Below, one piece after another: positions 30,015 to 41,275 of a stretch of DNA of 64,000 bases (position 1 is its first letter; each line of letters begins with the position of its first letter). Position numbers and translations under genes: made by a program. The notes below the pieces were generated by a model. It searched no databases. It was not told the origin of the DNA and worked only from the letters and a program-made list of their open reading frames with translations. This stretch comes from Anolis sagrei (Eukaryota; Chordata; Lepidosauria; Squamata; Anolidae), in contig NC_090022.1 in the NCBI RefSeq assembly GCF_037176765.1, positions 82,096,209 to 82,160,208 on the forward strand, given 5' to 3'.

Positions 30015-30149
30015 CAGTGGTTCACAACCTGTGGATCCCTAGATGTTTTGTCTTTCAACTCTCAGAAAGCATAACAGCTGGTAAACAGGCAGGGATTTCT
30101 GGGAATTGTGGGCCAAAACACCTGGGGACCCACAGGTGGAGAACCACTG
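30015..30149. mobile_element. Palindromic hAT-like MITE
   Basis: CAGTGGTTCACAACCTGTGG at the left and CCACAGGTGGAGAACCACTG at the right, with inner arms AGATGTTTTGTCTTTCAACT and TTGTGGGCCAAAACACCTGG. Flanking 8-mers match only partly. Confidence 0.65.
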
Positions 30150-30540
30150 CATGGGGGGGGGGTCACATAATTTCAACCAAAAATAGGAGGGTTTGGACAC
30201 CCAAGTGCAGCAAGGTGCAATACTGGTGTCACTTGAACTTATTAACCAACCCTGCAAGATACAGAAAGAATGCCAGTGCTACTCTTTTCCTAATGAGCCT
30301 CAAACATCATCCCTAGAACTCCAAGTTCTACCCTGTGCACCTGGCCCTTTCACAAGAATGCCTTCAACTAAGGGAAGCCTTGTGACAGGGCTGGGGAATA
30401 TTCAAAATGTTATGGACTACAGTCCCCATTATCCATTACCATTGGCCATGCACAATGGAGCTGATGGCGATTATAGGCCAAAACATCTGGTAGCTCAGAA
30501 AGTTCACCACGTCTCCCTTAAGGACAGACCTCACCCCAAT

Positions 30541-30905
30541 TGATCTGAAGAAGAGAAGGCTGAGAGGAGTCATGATAGCCATGTATAAATATGTGAGGGG
30601 AAGTCAAAGGGAGGAGGAAGCAAGCTTGTTTTCTAGAGACCAGGACACGATGGAATGATGGCTTCAAACTACAGGGAAGGAGATTCCACCCAAACATTAG
30701 GAAGAACTTCTTGACTGAGAGAGCTGTTCAGCAATGGAACTCTCTGCCCCAGAGTATGATGGAGGCTCCTTCTTTGGAGGCTTTTAAGCAGAGGCTTAAA
30801 AAGTCAGGGGTGCTTTGAATGCAATTTTCCTGCTTCTTGGCAGGGGGTTGGACTGAATGGCGCACAAGGTCTCTTACAACTCTATGGCTCTATGATCTTT
30901 CTGTC
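30541..30905 (+). mobile_element. CR1 LINE 3' fragment
   Basis: CTGAAGAAGAGAAGGCTGAG, ATGTATAAATATGTGAGGGG and GCAGAGGCTTAAAAAGTCAG, with tail ATGGCTCTATGATC. Corresponds to the last ~130 codons plus 3' UTR of CR1. Confidence 0.8.
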
Positions 30906-31655
30906 TTTACACCTGTTTGGAAGACACAAACCATGTTATAACTATACTTTGTCTAATTACAGGCAGAGAGAGGCCTGACTCACACTTCAGTTGGCTGCAT
31001 ATGCTTCTTATATCGCAATGCCATGGCTTAACAGGAAAACGATGGAGCTGGGAGATGTACTAAGCTACTGTGCATAGAACTGGGCCATATTTCAAGTTCC
31101 AATTCATCCCACAATAAACTATCACAGAAACATACAGCACCTTCTCTTTCGGAGAGCATGAAAGGACCTGAAGGAAGCCCCAAAATAGCATAAGAGGCCA
31201 AGAAAGAAGGCCAATTGACACAGAGATACATTGTCTTGGATTGGCATCCACGAAGAAGCTGTGTGCTCAAAGAAATCATGACAGATCATTGCTATCCCTA
31301 ATTCTGGCATCAGGGGGTTCTTATGCACATGTGGGAATATGAAACCCTACAGACGTCATTGAGCTACAACTCACAGAAACCCTAGTTAGCCTTCACAAAA
31401 GGTGAAGTATGATGGGAGTTGCAAACTCAACTTCTGGATCGCCCTGTTGCCTATTATAATGGAGCAATTAGTGAAGGTGGCTAGATAAAAGGTGGCTTTT
31501 TATGCATCAAAGGAGCCCTGGATGACCACAAGATGACAAGAGACACCTAACAGTGAATTAACACAATCAAATTTGTTAAGTGATAAGATATTTTCCCATG
31601 TGTCAAATTCTTCCAGCTATAGTACTTGGGGTGCTATTTGGGGGTGGGAGTGGTA
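30906..31655. other. Intergenic, nothing recognised
   Basis: Contains a possible family A-like inverted bit near 31360-31430 (GAGCTACAACTCACAGAAAC, GATGGGAGTTGCAAAC) but no gene. Confidence 0.35.
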
Positions 31656-31659
31656 ATAT

Positions 31660-31885
31660 TGATTTCAAGAGCCTACATACCCTAAAGGTTTCAGATCCTA
31701 TCTGATCTTCGAAACAGCTCTGGTTTAGTATATGAATGGAAGAGGACCAATTGAATATCAGGTGCTGTAGGCTATATCTCAGAGCAAAAAACTGGAAAAA
31801 CCACCTCTGAGTATTTCTTGCTTGAGAACATCCTATGAAATCCATGGTGTTGCCATAAGGCAACAGGCAACAGGCACACACACAA
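31660..31885 (+). mobile_element. 5S-derived SINE
   Basis: CAGATCCTATCTGATCTTCG, then TCTGGTTTAGTATATGAATG (5S internal promoter-like), body GGAAAAACCACCTCTGAGTA and GAACATCCTATGAAATCCAT, end with GCAACAGGCACACACAC. Confidence 0.6.
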
Positions 31886-31994
31886 TATTGATTTCACCCA
31901 AGTATCATAGATTCTCTATCCCAGCAGAGGTCTTGCTTAGAGAGAAGGGAATTTGCGAGGTACATAAAAAAGGCACATTTAAAATCAAAATCTA

Positions 31995-32250
31995 TCTTGT
32001 CAGTATCATATAATTAGAGAGCTGGAAGGGACCACATGGGCCATCTAGTCCAACCTCCCTACCATGCTGGAAAAGCATAATCAAAGAACCTCTGACAAAT
32101 GGCCATACAGTCTTTGTTTGAAAGCCTCCCTAAGTAGTTTCCACCAGACTCTGTGGCAGAGAGTTCCACTGTCAAACAGCTCTTACAGTCAGGAGGTTCT
32201 TTCTAATGTTCAAGTGGAATCTCCTTTCCTGTAACTTAAACCCATTGCAT
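31995..32250 (-). mobile_element. CR1 LINE 3' fragment
   Basis: GAGCTGGAAGGGACCACATG, GGCCATCTAGTCCAACCTCC, GTTTGAAAGCCTCCCTAAG and GAGAGTTCCACTGTCAAACA. An older CR1 subfamily than 56275. Confidence 0.75.
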
Positions 32251-33020
32251 CCATGTCATTTTCTTCTATTAGCAATGATGAGGCTGCTGCTATGTTTACT
32301 GGAGCTTTTGGTTTTGGAAAATTGCACAACAGTCATATCCAGCTGAAAGCAATGGAAGCAGATTCATGCATGTGGGACTGCTGCACATGCAGTAGCACAT
32401 AAAAGTACACAGAGTAGAGTGTGAATGCACATTGCTTCTGTGCCTTGCCCTTGCACATTGGACATTGTTATCATACAATGGCTTGTCATCCATGACAATT
32501 GATTCACATTTATTATATTACACTGAAGGCCTTCTTAGTTGTGGCACATCAAGTGTGAAATGGCTTAACCATTGGAGGCCTGATCAGGTACATTCTGCTC
32601 AAAGCACCATTCTATGGCCCGCTCAGACTACATAATAGTACTTGCAATACCACATTAGTGTCATAGCTTTATCCTATGGAATTTCTAGTTTGGTCAGAGG
32701 CACTAAAGGAGTTCTGTGGTTGAGAATTCTAGATATTCCTTCTGAAATGCAATCCTCAGGATTCTCCAAGAGAGATCCATGGCAGTTAAAGCCTTCAGTC
32801 TAACATCCCAATACATTATTGGTTCTCCTTGAGACCATCACATTAGAAGATCATTTTGGTGACCATTCATGATCCATCAGTCCCAGAAATTTGTCCTTCT
32901 TTTTACATGGCTTTCTGAGTTTTTGAGATGCTTGAACACCTAGCCTTGCTAATTTGTGCTTTTATTGTAGTCCTCTAAGTGACAAAATCAATGTTCTAGT
33001 CATTCTAGCCATGCTTTGTT
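32251..33020. other. Intergenic; weak family A MITE at about 32630-32800
   Basis: A degenerate GATCCATGGCAGTTAAAG block and partners around 32640-32800 resemble MITE family A. The rest is unassigned. Confidence 0.3.
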
Positions 33021-33024
33021 TAGA

Positions 33025-33185
33025 GGGCGTTTCCCCATGCCTTCATCTGAGGCTGAGAGAGTGTTGCTTGTCCGAAGCTACTTGGTGAGTTTTCAGTGGG
33101 GATTCAAACCCTGCTTTCCAGAATCACAGTACTACACGCAGAGCACTACACCACCCATCCTTGTTCCTACAACCTTGCTGGAAAA
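33025..33185 (-). mobile_element. Sauria-type tRNA SINE fragment
   Basis: CATCTGAGGCTGAGAGAGTG, TGGGGATTCAAACCCTGCTT (B box on the opposite strand) and GAGCACTACACCACCCATC head. Partial. Confidence 0.5.
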
Positions 33186-33199
33186 TAGCCTTACTTAAA

Positions 33200-33790
33200 G
33201 AGAAGTAGGTGGATTAAAATTTCCCAACTTTCATTTATTTGGTGATGTGATGAAAGAACATGTTCTTGTCCCTTTAGACTTGTGACATTACAACAGCTTA
33301 TTGTCAAGTTTTTCTCAGCAACCCTGAGGGCTAGAAACTTAGTTTCAGGTGGGGGGGGAGAAAGGAGAAGCTGGACCGCTTCCTTCTGTATTGCTCATTG
33401 CTCATCCTTGGTGAGTTTTGACAGCCCCTAAGCTTGGACAGCAACAAGGTAAGTGGCTGGCCCTGAAGGGAATCATCCGCTTGCTCGGTGACTCATCTCT
33501 GCATTTTTCTTTGGCCTTTTGGCAAATTATCTTCTCTCTCCTCCTTTCAGAGATCCTGCTTGTTGCTTTCCTTGGTATTTATGAGACTATTTATCTGATT
33601 TCAAAGGAGACAATTCTTATCTCTGGAGCAGCAAGGGAAGGGTTAAGCAGCACAGCCTCAGAGACAGCATGGAGCCAAATAAAATACCAATCTGACAAAG
33701 AAAAGGGGGAAACCAGAAAGAAAAACAGGAATGAAAAAGATGCATGGAGGCAAAACTGAAATTAAAGAGAGGGATACCTTGAGGTTTTGT
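33200..33790. promoter_or_regulatory. Repeat-free block with clustered GATA motifs
   Basis: TTATCT occurs at 33537-33542, 33601-33606 and 33627-33632, and TTTCAAAGG (TCF/LEF type) at about 33610. No repeat signature. A candidate cardiac or mesodermal enhancer between the two genes; inferred from motifs only. An open frame at 33418-33759 has no recognised domain. Confidence 0.3.
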
Positions 33791-33929
33791 GAAAGTTGGT
33801 GTCTCTGGGCAAGGCTCGGGCTAATTTAAGGAAACACACTTTTATTTCTGTCTGTTTTCTTCCCACTCGAGAAGAAAGGGAAGCCTAACTGGCTTGCCCA
33901 GAAAGGACTGAAACGAGCCAGTGGAAATA

Positions 33930-34015
33930 TTCGTTGGTGGTCTTCCATCCAAGCACCAACCAAACCCTGCTCCGCTTATCTCCTACTATCAGACAAGATT
34001 TGGTGCCTTAAGGGT
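33930..34015 (-). mobile_element. 5S-derived SINE head fragment
   Basis: On the minus strand GTTGGTGCTTGGATGGAAGA is the 5S-like internal promoter segment. Confidence 0.4.
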
Positions 34016-34019
34016 ATTT

Positions 34020-34200
34020 TGGCTCCACCCGCAAACTTGTCCCTTGAGTTTTCCCACTGAGAAAAATTAACCCATCTGCATTCACAAGGGCTCATACCAA
34101 TTATCTGCACCCAGGCAGATTGCAAACTAATTAATGTTAATGAGAGTTGCATGCAAACATTCCTAAAGTTGTGAGGCTGGGAACACTGAGCTTTTGAAAT
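34020..34200. promoter_or_regulatory. Repeat-free block with homeobox, octamer-like and TEAD-like sites
   Basis: CTAATTAATGTTAATGAG (from 34127), GCATGCAAACATTCCT (ATGCAAAC at 34151, CATTCC at 34158) and TTATCT at 34101 lie within 70 bases. The dense and varied motifs make it a candidate enhancer; no other evidence. Confidence 0.3.
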
Positions 34201-34264
34201 TATTTCTTTCTTCCTCTCCTCCCCCCCCCCCCCCCGCCCGGTCATCTTCTTCTGGACACATCCT

Positions 34265-34455
34265 CACTGTGAGAGCTGTTCAACAGCGGAACTTTCTGCC
34301 CTGGAGTGTGGTGGAGGCTCCTTCTTTGGAGGCTTTTAAACACAGGCTGTATGGCCATCTGTCAGGGGTGTTTTGAATGTGATTTTCTTGCTTCTTGGCA
34401 GGGGGTTGGACTGGATGGCCCACAAAGTCTCTTCCAACTCTATAATTCTATGATG
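34265..34455 (+). mobile_element. CR1 LINE 3' fragment
   Basis: GAGAGCTGTTCAACAGCGGA, CTTCTTTGGAGGCTTTTAAA, GGGGGTTGGACTGGATGGCC and ATAATTCTATGATGC. Confidence 0.8.
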
Positions 34456-34504
34456 CTATATCTTTCTCACTACACAATTACATCACATTTTAATAAACTT
34501 CTAT

Positions 34505-34650
34505 GGATGAATGCTGTGAAATCCCAAATTTGCAGTTTGTTGAGGTAGTATGAGAGAATTCACCTCACAGAACTACCAACCCCCCAATTGCATAGCATGG
34601 AGCCTTAGTAGTTAAAATGGTATCAGTGTGCTATGATTTTATTGTGTGAA
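34505..34650. mobile_element. Palindromic MITE family A, degenerate
   Basis: ATGCTGTGAAATCCC...CAGTTTGTTGAGG at the left; AATTGCATAGCATGGAGCC and GTTAAAATGGTATCAGTG at the right. Confidence 0.45.
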
Positions 34651-34979
34651 AAAGAACAGAGTCTTAAGTTTTTCTACCTGGAAACTTATGAAAAATGGTA
34701 GACTTATGAGCTCAAGAATGTATTCTAAATAACAGAATTGAATGGGAGCGAACACTCCTTGAGCACAAAATTCCAATCCTAGTTAACCCCAGCTTTCATC
34801 TCAGCAGTGCCATTTAGGGATGATGCTGGCATTTTTTTCCCCTTGCTGTTGTTTACAACTTACTTTGGATCACCCTGAGATCTATTATCAAATCTCTGCC
34901 TGCCTATCAGTGGCAGCTGCTGGTTCCCATATCAGTTAAGTGGTGAATCTACTCCAGGTTTTAGCCTGAGATTTTAAAG

Positions 34980-35200
34980 CACTATCCAAGGTGCCCTATC
35001 CTATCCCTCAATTGGGTTCGGCACTTTGAAGACTTGTTTAGGGAGCTTGCCTTTGCCTCCTTCTGAGGCTGAGACAATGTGATTTGCCCAAGGTCACTCA
35101 GTGGTTTTCTCTGGCTGAGTGAAGATTCAATTTCTCTTCTCCAGAGACCTACACTCAAACTACTACATTTACCCCACGTACTCTTTTGGCACAAAATGGA
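34980..35200 (-). mobile_element. Sauria-type tRNA SINE
   Basis: CTTCTGAGGCTGAGACAATG, GCCCAAGGTCACTCAGTGG, GAAGATTCAATTTCTCTTCT and an end near AACTACTACATTTACC, read on the minus strand. Confidence 0.5.
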
Positions 35201-35338
35201 GGTAGTGGGTGAGAAACAAAGTTTAAGGCAGACTGCTGTTGTATCTAACTAAATGGCAGTGACATGGTTGGCTAGTTCATCCCACACATCCCCTTCACCA
35301 CATCAGTATGGTGAAAAATTCACAATGATGGTTTAGTG

Positions 35339-35695
35339 TAGGGATTCTCAAACGTTTTCAATCACAGAGCACTTTTTGAAGCAAAATGTTTTCATGGAGT
35401 CCCAAGAAATGTTTATATATAATATATAATGTAATATATTATAATAATATAGTGTATGTGTATGTGTGCGCATGCATACACACACACACATACATTCACA
35501 CACACACACATATACATACATACATACATACATACAATATGGGCAAACTTTTGAAGAACCATTTTAACCAACCCAAACTTAACAGGAAAAAGGAAGGAAA
35601 GCTTGGAGGGGAAGGAGGAGATAGGAACTGTGGAGCCCCTCAGTATCCTTCATGGACCCCCTAGGGCTCCGCAGAGCACACTCTGAGAAACGCTG
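35339..35695. mobile_element. Non-autonomous hAT element
   Basis: Left TAGGGATTCTCAAACG, right CTCTGAGAAACGCTG. Flanking 8-mers GTTTAGTG (35331) and GTTTCGAG (35696) agree at six of eight. Inside are AT, CA and CATA repeats (35400-35535). Same family, opposite orientation, as 46140-46731. Confidence 0.7.
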
Positions 35696-35784
35696 GTTTC
35701 GAGAAACTGGGCTCCTACTCTGGATGGAATTGACAGAAGCACATTGGGTCTCCTTTGGTTGCTGTCAGCTGTTGACCTATTGCC

Positions 35785-35965
35785 AGTATTCAGCTTTGTT
35801 ACTATGCCTTCAAGTCAACTCTGTGGTATGGCAACCATCTCTTAGGCCTCCTTTCTCACATTTGTGCAGAGAGGGTTTGTTTTGCCTTCCTCTGAGGCTG
35901 AGAGTGTGTGACTTGTCCAGTGGGTCTCCATGGCTGACACAGAATTTATACGCCTGTCTCCCAAA
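35785..35965 (-). mobile_element. Sauria-type SINE
   Basis: ATGCCTTCAAGTCAACTCTG then GGTATGGCAACC, and CCTTCCTCTGAGGCTGAGAG then TGTGTGACTTGTCCAGTGGG. Confidence 0.55.
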
Positions 35966-35969
35966 ATTC

Positions 35970-36610
35970 TAATTTAACATTTAATTGCTACAATACACTA
36001 GCTGTCCAGTATTCAACTACTCCATGAAAATCCCTTAATATTACAGAACAGTATCAAAAGCTGGCAAGGGAATATTCTTCAAAACTGTGGCAGCCTCAGA
36101 TTTTCCAGGTGGGCAGGTTTGATGTAGAATGTCATGTTTTTAAATGAAATTACATTTGTATGGAAAATTAATATTACTGAGTTATATTTCTCCTATATTC
36201 CTGGATTTCTGTTGTTTTTTTCTGAAAGCATTTTACCTCTGAACTGGTGTTGACTATTAGGGCTGTGCAAAAAGTCATTTGTGCCTCATATGTCAGATTT
36301 ATTTTGTAAGATTCGTACACACAATGCGATATTAAGAAACATGGGCAGCGCCAACGCAAAAAACTTAAGATTCAAAACACTGACCTATGACTTTTTTGGA
36401 ACAGTTATGTAAGTCTCATAAGTGGCTTCAGGTCTGTGTCATGGGCACCGCTTCTCCTCTCAAAGTGCTGGGTTTGGATCCCCAAAGAGCCCCAAGGCTC
36501 TTTCCCCAAAGGGGGCAGCAAGGGGCCCCGTGCTGGATGATCAGGCAAGGAAGAAGCCCCTCTGACACATGGCCAAACCAGAGAGAGACAGGCAGAGACC
36601 ACCACATTGA
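35970..36610. other. Intergenic, nothing recognised
   Basis: No repeat or coding signal that I can support. Confidence 0.35.
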
Positions 36611-36614
36611 GGCT

Positions 36615-37364
36615 TTAATGTTTTACTGACACAAAAACACAGTATGTCACAGCAAACAAGATCTATATGCTGCATTTCGTATCAAAAAATCACAAGTCGA
36701 AGCAGGCATGTAGCGGGGGGGGGGGGGGGGGGGCTTGAGGGGCTTCAGCCCCCCCCCCCCCGAAATTCTCATGGTGGTTCGCGAAAAGGCCTTACTGGTG
36801 CATTATTTGAACTGTTATGTTTATTCATATCATGATCTGATCACCATACTCAATATATCCCATATGCATGGGGGTATTGGGGTAATGATACAAAAGGTTT
36901 GCTAGGCTAGACCCTCTTTCACTCAGACTCAGCCCCCCTGAAACTCAGCCCCCCCGAACCCCCCCTGAAAAAAAAACAGCCCCCCCTCTCCCGAAACAAA
37001 ATCCTGGCTATGGGCCTGAGTCGAACACTTCCCAAGCGTCTAGGACTGTGTGATGTATTTTCGAATGAAGCACACAGATCCAAGTAAGGTGCCCTTTTAC
37101 AGTTGACAGATCATGATTTTATCAATGGTTATTGTTTCCAAATGCCGGCTGAGATACTTTGGCATGGTACCCAGTGTGCCGATGAGCACTGGGACCACCT
37201 GTACTGGTTTATGCCAGAGCCTTTGCAGTTCGATTTTGAGGTCCTGATAATGGCTGAGTTTTCCTGTTGTTTTTCCTCAATGTGACTGTCACTTGGTATG
37301 GCGACATCAATAATCCAAACTTTTTTCTTTTCCACAATTGTGGTGTCTGATGTGTACACCAGAT

Positions 37365-37365
<1 letters not shown>
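36615..37365 (-). mobile_element. LINE C-terminal fragment, split by a hAT element
   Basis: 36615-36702 and 37019-37365 together match the element at 20545-20960. The minus frame in the right part gives WIIDVAIPSDSHIEEKQQEN and related residues. The gap is the hAT at 36703. Confidence 0.65.
36703..37018. mobile_element. Non-autonomous hAT element with G-run/C-run hairpin
   Basis: Ends CAGGCATGTAGC and GGCTATGGGCCTG are inverted. Flanking 8-mers AGTCGAAG (36695-36702) and AGTCGAAC (37019-37026) agree at seven of eight and restore the interrupted LINE when reduced to one. Near the left end a run of about 18 G faces a run of about 13 C across CTTGAGGGGCTTCAG. Confidence 0.85.
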
Positions 37366-37405
<40 letters not shown>

Positions 37406-37530
37406 TTCAAAAGCCCGATGGGCATTTGTTGTGAGTGGTTTGAGTGCGCTTTTTCTGCCTGGCAGAAGGGGATGGGACTGGATGGCCCTTGCGGTCTTCC
37501 AGTGAAATACTACTTTTAAGTTTATATTGG
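37366..37530 (+). repeat. (ATC)n microsatellite fused to CR1-like tail
   Basis: About 13 ATC units (37367-37404), then GATGGGACTGGATGGCCCTT and GGTCTTCCAGTGAAATACTA. The same tail is inside the hAT at 46140. Confidence 0.55.
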
Positions 37531-38290
37531 TTAAAATTCGCTAAAAATCAGTGGATGTGCAAATCTTTCTGAAACTTAGGAGGAATAATGCCCTGGTAAT
37601 GTTGTGTCATTGAAAGTAGAAATTCAAGGAGATAGCTTTTGTATTTTTTAAAATGTTCATAAAAACTTTTAAAAATTCCCACAAATCAATGGATATGTGA
37701 AATGTTCTGAAATGGGGGGTGGGTGGGTGGTAAACGTGTTCTACAATTGTAGCAAGTTTCATCCTGATGTAATTTCCCACGTGCGCAATTACATAACAAC
37801 CAAATAATAAAAATGTCATTATATCATTATAGTTACAATATGGACCCCTTACTATATTTTAGAAACACTTTAGAAATGATTCACTGTTGCCCCTTAATTT
37901 AGTAATGGGTATTGAAACATATTTTTTTTCGTTGATTGCATGGGCCTAGTGAATATTTTAAAAAAGTTGGGAGGGATTTACTGGTAGAAGTCAGGCAGAT
38001 TGTGGGAGTCTAGCTCTGACATCCATGGCTTAAGGTGAGTTGAGCCTGCAGTATTGATGTCATCTCTGGAGGGAGACAAGAGGGGTGGAAAGAATGTAGG
38101 GATTTGCTGGACATGTAATAACTTACCCTATTCTGTAGTGAGTATTAGAGCGGGGGAAAATGCATTCCTGAGATTACAAATAACTGCCCATGTTATATCT
38201 TCCTTCCAGCTAAACAGCATTCAAGCTAGTATTGATACAATTCAGTATCTATCTATTGCAACTCTATACAAGAGGATAGATTTCTAAGAG
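37531..38290. other. Intergenic, nothing recognised
   Basis: AT-rich, with no supported gene, RNA or repeat family. Confidence 0.35.
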
Positions 38291-38295
38291 ACTAT

Positions 38296-38515
38296 GGGGG
38301 CATCTACACTGTAGAATTTATGCAGCTTGATACTAATTTAACTGACATCGCTCAATGCTATTGAGTCCTGGAAGTGGTAGTTTGATGAGGCACCAGCAGT
38401 CTTTAGTAATGAAGACTAAAAACCTTCTAAAACTACAGTGTTCATGGTTTCATAGCATGGAGCCATGGTGATTAAAGTGGTGTCAAACTGTATTTACTCT
38501 GCAGTGTAGATGCAC
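38296..38515. mobile_element. Palindromic MITE family A, full copy
   Basis: GCATCTACACTGTAGAATTT at the left and TTTACTCTGCAGTGTAGATG at the right give clear inverted ends. Confidence 0.7.
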
Positions 38516-39075
38516 CTTGTGAAAGAGACACCCCCCCCCCCCCCAAATACATGCAATGCAAACTGTACATAGGATATTTGGGGGCTTTCTTCCAGGTGGA
38601 TGGGGGACCTGTTATACTCAGTTGCCAGTCCTTACTTGCACCGTGTCTAAAAGGTACCTGATTACTGGAATTCACCATCAGCTTCTAAGGGAAGGAGAAG
38701 AGTTTTCAAAATACTGTTTCTACATTTGATTAAAATCTGATTTAAAATTCATAAAAAAATATCAACCCCCTTCCCCATGTATATATATTTAGAATGAAAT
38801 GGAAACATGCTTGTGTAATATCCTTGTTTTATTTCTAAAAGGGACAGCAGACTACCTTTTTAGAGGTCTGAAAAGATTGCTTTCTCATTAGCTATGTTAA
38901 CTTATTACTAGTGTACCTGGGCTTGAAGTGAAGCCATCTGAGAAAGTTAGACTAGATCTACAACTAGGTCTCATTCTATATCTGAGGCTTCCTGAACTGT
39001 CCAGGAGTGACTGGCTGATCCAGGCTCTGAAGAAAAGAGTGTGCCAACTCTGAGGCAAATCCAAAGGACTCCCTA
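38516..39075. other. Intergenic, nothing recognised
   Basis: A C-run at 38529-38544. No other feature supported. Confidence 0.35.
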
Positions 39076-39079
39076 GGTA

Positions 39080-39435
39080 TGCAGAACTACCATCATCATC
39101 ATGTCTCCAAGTTATTTCTGATTAATGGTGACCCTAAGGCAAATCTATTATAGGATTTTCTTGACAACATTTATTCAGAAAGGATTTGTTTCCTCTCTCT
39201 GCGGTTGAGGCCCCCTCTACAACACCATATGATCCACACAATCTGCTTTGAACTGGATTATATGAGTCTCCACTGCCATATAATCCAGTTCAAATCAGAT
39301 AAGCTGGATTTTATACGATAGTGTAGAGGGGGCCTGAGAGAATGACTTGCTCAAGGTCACCCAGTGAGTTTCATGGACAATGGGGGATTCAAAACTTTGT
39401 CTCCAGAGCCATAGTCCAACACTGAAATCACTACA
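39080..39435 (-). mobile_element. Sauria-type SINE split by a family B MITE
   Basis: 39080-39217 (ATTAATGGTGACCCTAAGGC, GATTTTCTTGACAACATTTA) and 39337-39435 (GACTTGCTCAAGGTCACCCA, CCATAGTCCAACACTGAAAT) are the two parts of one minus-strand SINE. The MITE lies between. Confidence 0.65.
39210..39336. mobile_element. Palindromic MITE family B nested in SINE
   Basis: GGCCCCCTCTACAACACCAT and AGTGTAGAGGGGGCC are the ends. TGA on both sides (TTGA|GGCC, GGCC|TGAG) fits a 3-base duplication. Confidence 0.7.
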
Positions 39436-41110
39436 TCTTTATAGTGCAGGTTAACACAAATTAACATCCAGTAACATAAATACATCACAGTAAAATAAGC
39501 AAGGAACTAGGCGTCTTAGAGTTGTCTAGAGGTTAACAACATTAAGAGCAGCTCCCATCATGCATAAACTGTGAAATGCTGGCTAGGTACAATTGCAATA
39601 ATAGTCTTATAATTCTATGATTGCAGGATAATAAATAAATGCTGGATAGCTATAGTAGTTATCCAGCATTTATTTACATTAAAATATATATCCTGTCTTT
39701 CTCTCAGCACAGGATTCAAGGCAGCTTGCAACCTTCAAAATAAAATAGAACTAAAATAATAATAATTCTCTAAACAGTTTTTTTTAAAAAAAAGCAATTA
39801 CATCATAATTTTCTTTTAAAATGCAAGCTTAAACCACACACACATGAATAGAGGTTTTTAAATGGCTATTTCCTCCATGCTTACTGATATCATCAGGACC
39901 CCCCAAATTGTGACATTACAAGGGGACCATCTCTTCTGATAATGAAAATTCATGGGATAGACCTGAACTAACAACCCTATCTGTGGTGAATGAAGCTAGT
40001 TTGCAGTACTATGGAACTGTATTGCCATAAAGCACTGCAGTACTGCAAACTGTGTTCAATAACATTATCTCACTGGTAAAATACATGCAGAACAATTACT
40101 AGCAAATATTTAATGGTGTAAGGAAGAATTTAAACAGTGTATTAATAAAAAAGATATCAATAAGCAGCATATTAAACAAGTTAAATGAATTCAAATAGTT
40201 TAAAACCAGCATGATCTTTCATGATGCATTTTCTATGTCTTCTTGCAGGTGGTTAAATGGGATGAATAGCTAGAGACATTATTCTGTAATACTCTATGAT
40301 GTAGCTAACAATCAGAACCCTGAATTCCCTGAAAAACACTAATTAATTAATTAATTAATTAGGGAGCTTTGCACTATGGAGAATCTGCCAGCTTGAAGAC
40401 TGTACAAATTCCTTGAATCAGCTGTTAAAGTATCAGCTTCATACCTACAGTGACAGATGTTGTTAGCTTATTTTTAATCCCCCTTTATTTCTGGGAGTGA
40501 ACATGGTTGTCCTCATAACCTCATGTTGCAAACTGAGATTAGACTAGCCAACTAGCTTCATGTGTGAGCAGAATTTGGACCCAGATTCTCCTGGTGCTAG
40601 TGTGGCATTCTGATCATTAGACCTATTGAGTTTGCATTTATCATTTATGTTTATTTTCCAAATATGACTTCCCAAACTTGGCCAGATCTGTGCCCAAAGA
40701 CCTCAAATTATATACAGAAATGTTGTTTGCATAGAGTTCAGGGGTATGAAAATTGTGGGCCAGAAGTATATAATAGTGTCAATGTGATGAATAAAGTGAA
40801 GTAGATAATTAATCCCTTGCATCCTTGTAACTAGTGATAACTGGGTTGGAGCATGTCTTGTGCCCCCCCCCCCCCATATGCATGAATCATAAGCAAGCCT
40901 CCAGCAGCAATATTGGGGTTTAGAGAGTCTTGAGGCAGCAGAATGGGCCACATGGTTCTGTTGCTTTTCTTGGGGAGTGCCGTCTCCTGACCACTGCATG
41001 TTCCTGGCTACTGTGAGGCTGAGAACCATAATATGTATCACAGCAGGCCAAAACTTTGTAGATCAAGAACTCTGGAGAAGTTATTTACATATGTAAATTA
41101 GCCACTGTGC
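39436..41110. other. Intergenic, AT-rich; small hairpin at 39632-39676
   Basis: A perfect 17-base inverted repeat (TAAATAAATGCTGGATA and complement, 11-base loop) lies at 39632-39676, a TTAA run at 40340-40360 and a C-run at 40863. Otherwise nothing recognised. Confidence 0.4.
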
Positions 41111-41114
41111 ATCT

Positions 41115-41275
41115 GGTTGCTGTTGTGTGCCTTCAAGTTGATTCTGATGTATGGCAACTCTAAGGAGAAGCTATCATGGGGATTTCTGTGGTTGAAGTTT
41201 ATGACTCGCCTAAGGTCACCCAATGAGTTTTAATCATAGTCCAGTGCTCAAACCACTACAGCACACTGGTTCTTG
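41115..41275 (-). mobile_element. Sauria-type tRNA SINE
   Basis: GTTGTGTGCCTTCAAGTTGA, ATGTATGGCAACTCTAAGG, GCCTAAGGTCACCCAATGAG and GTGCTCAAACCACTACAGCA: tail, body and tRNA-like head in that order on the plus strand, so the SINE is minus. Confidence 0.65.

Noticed and set aside
33418-33759. 113-codon plus-strand frame
   Set aside because: No recognisable domain, Lys/Arg-rich end and no splice or conservation evidence; better seen as non-coding sequence with GATA motifs.
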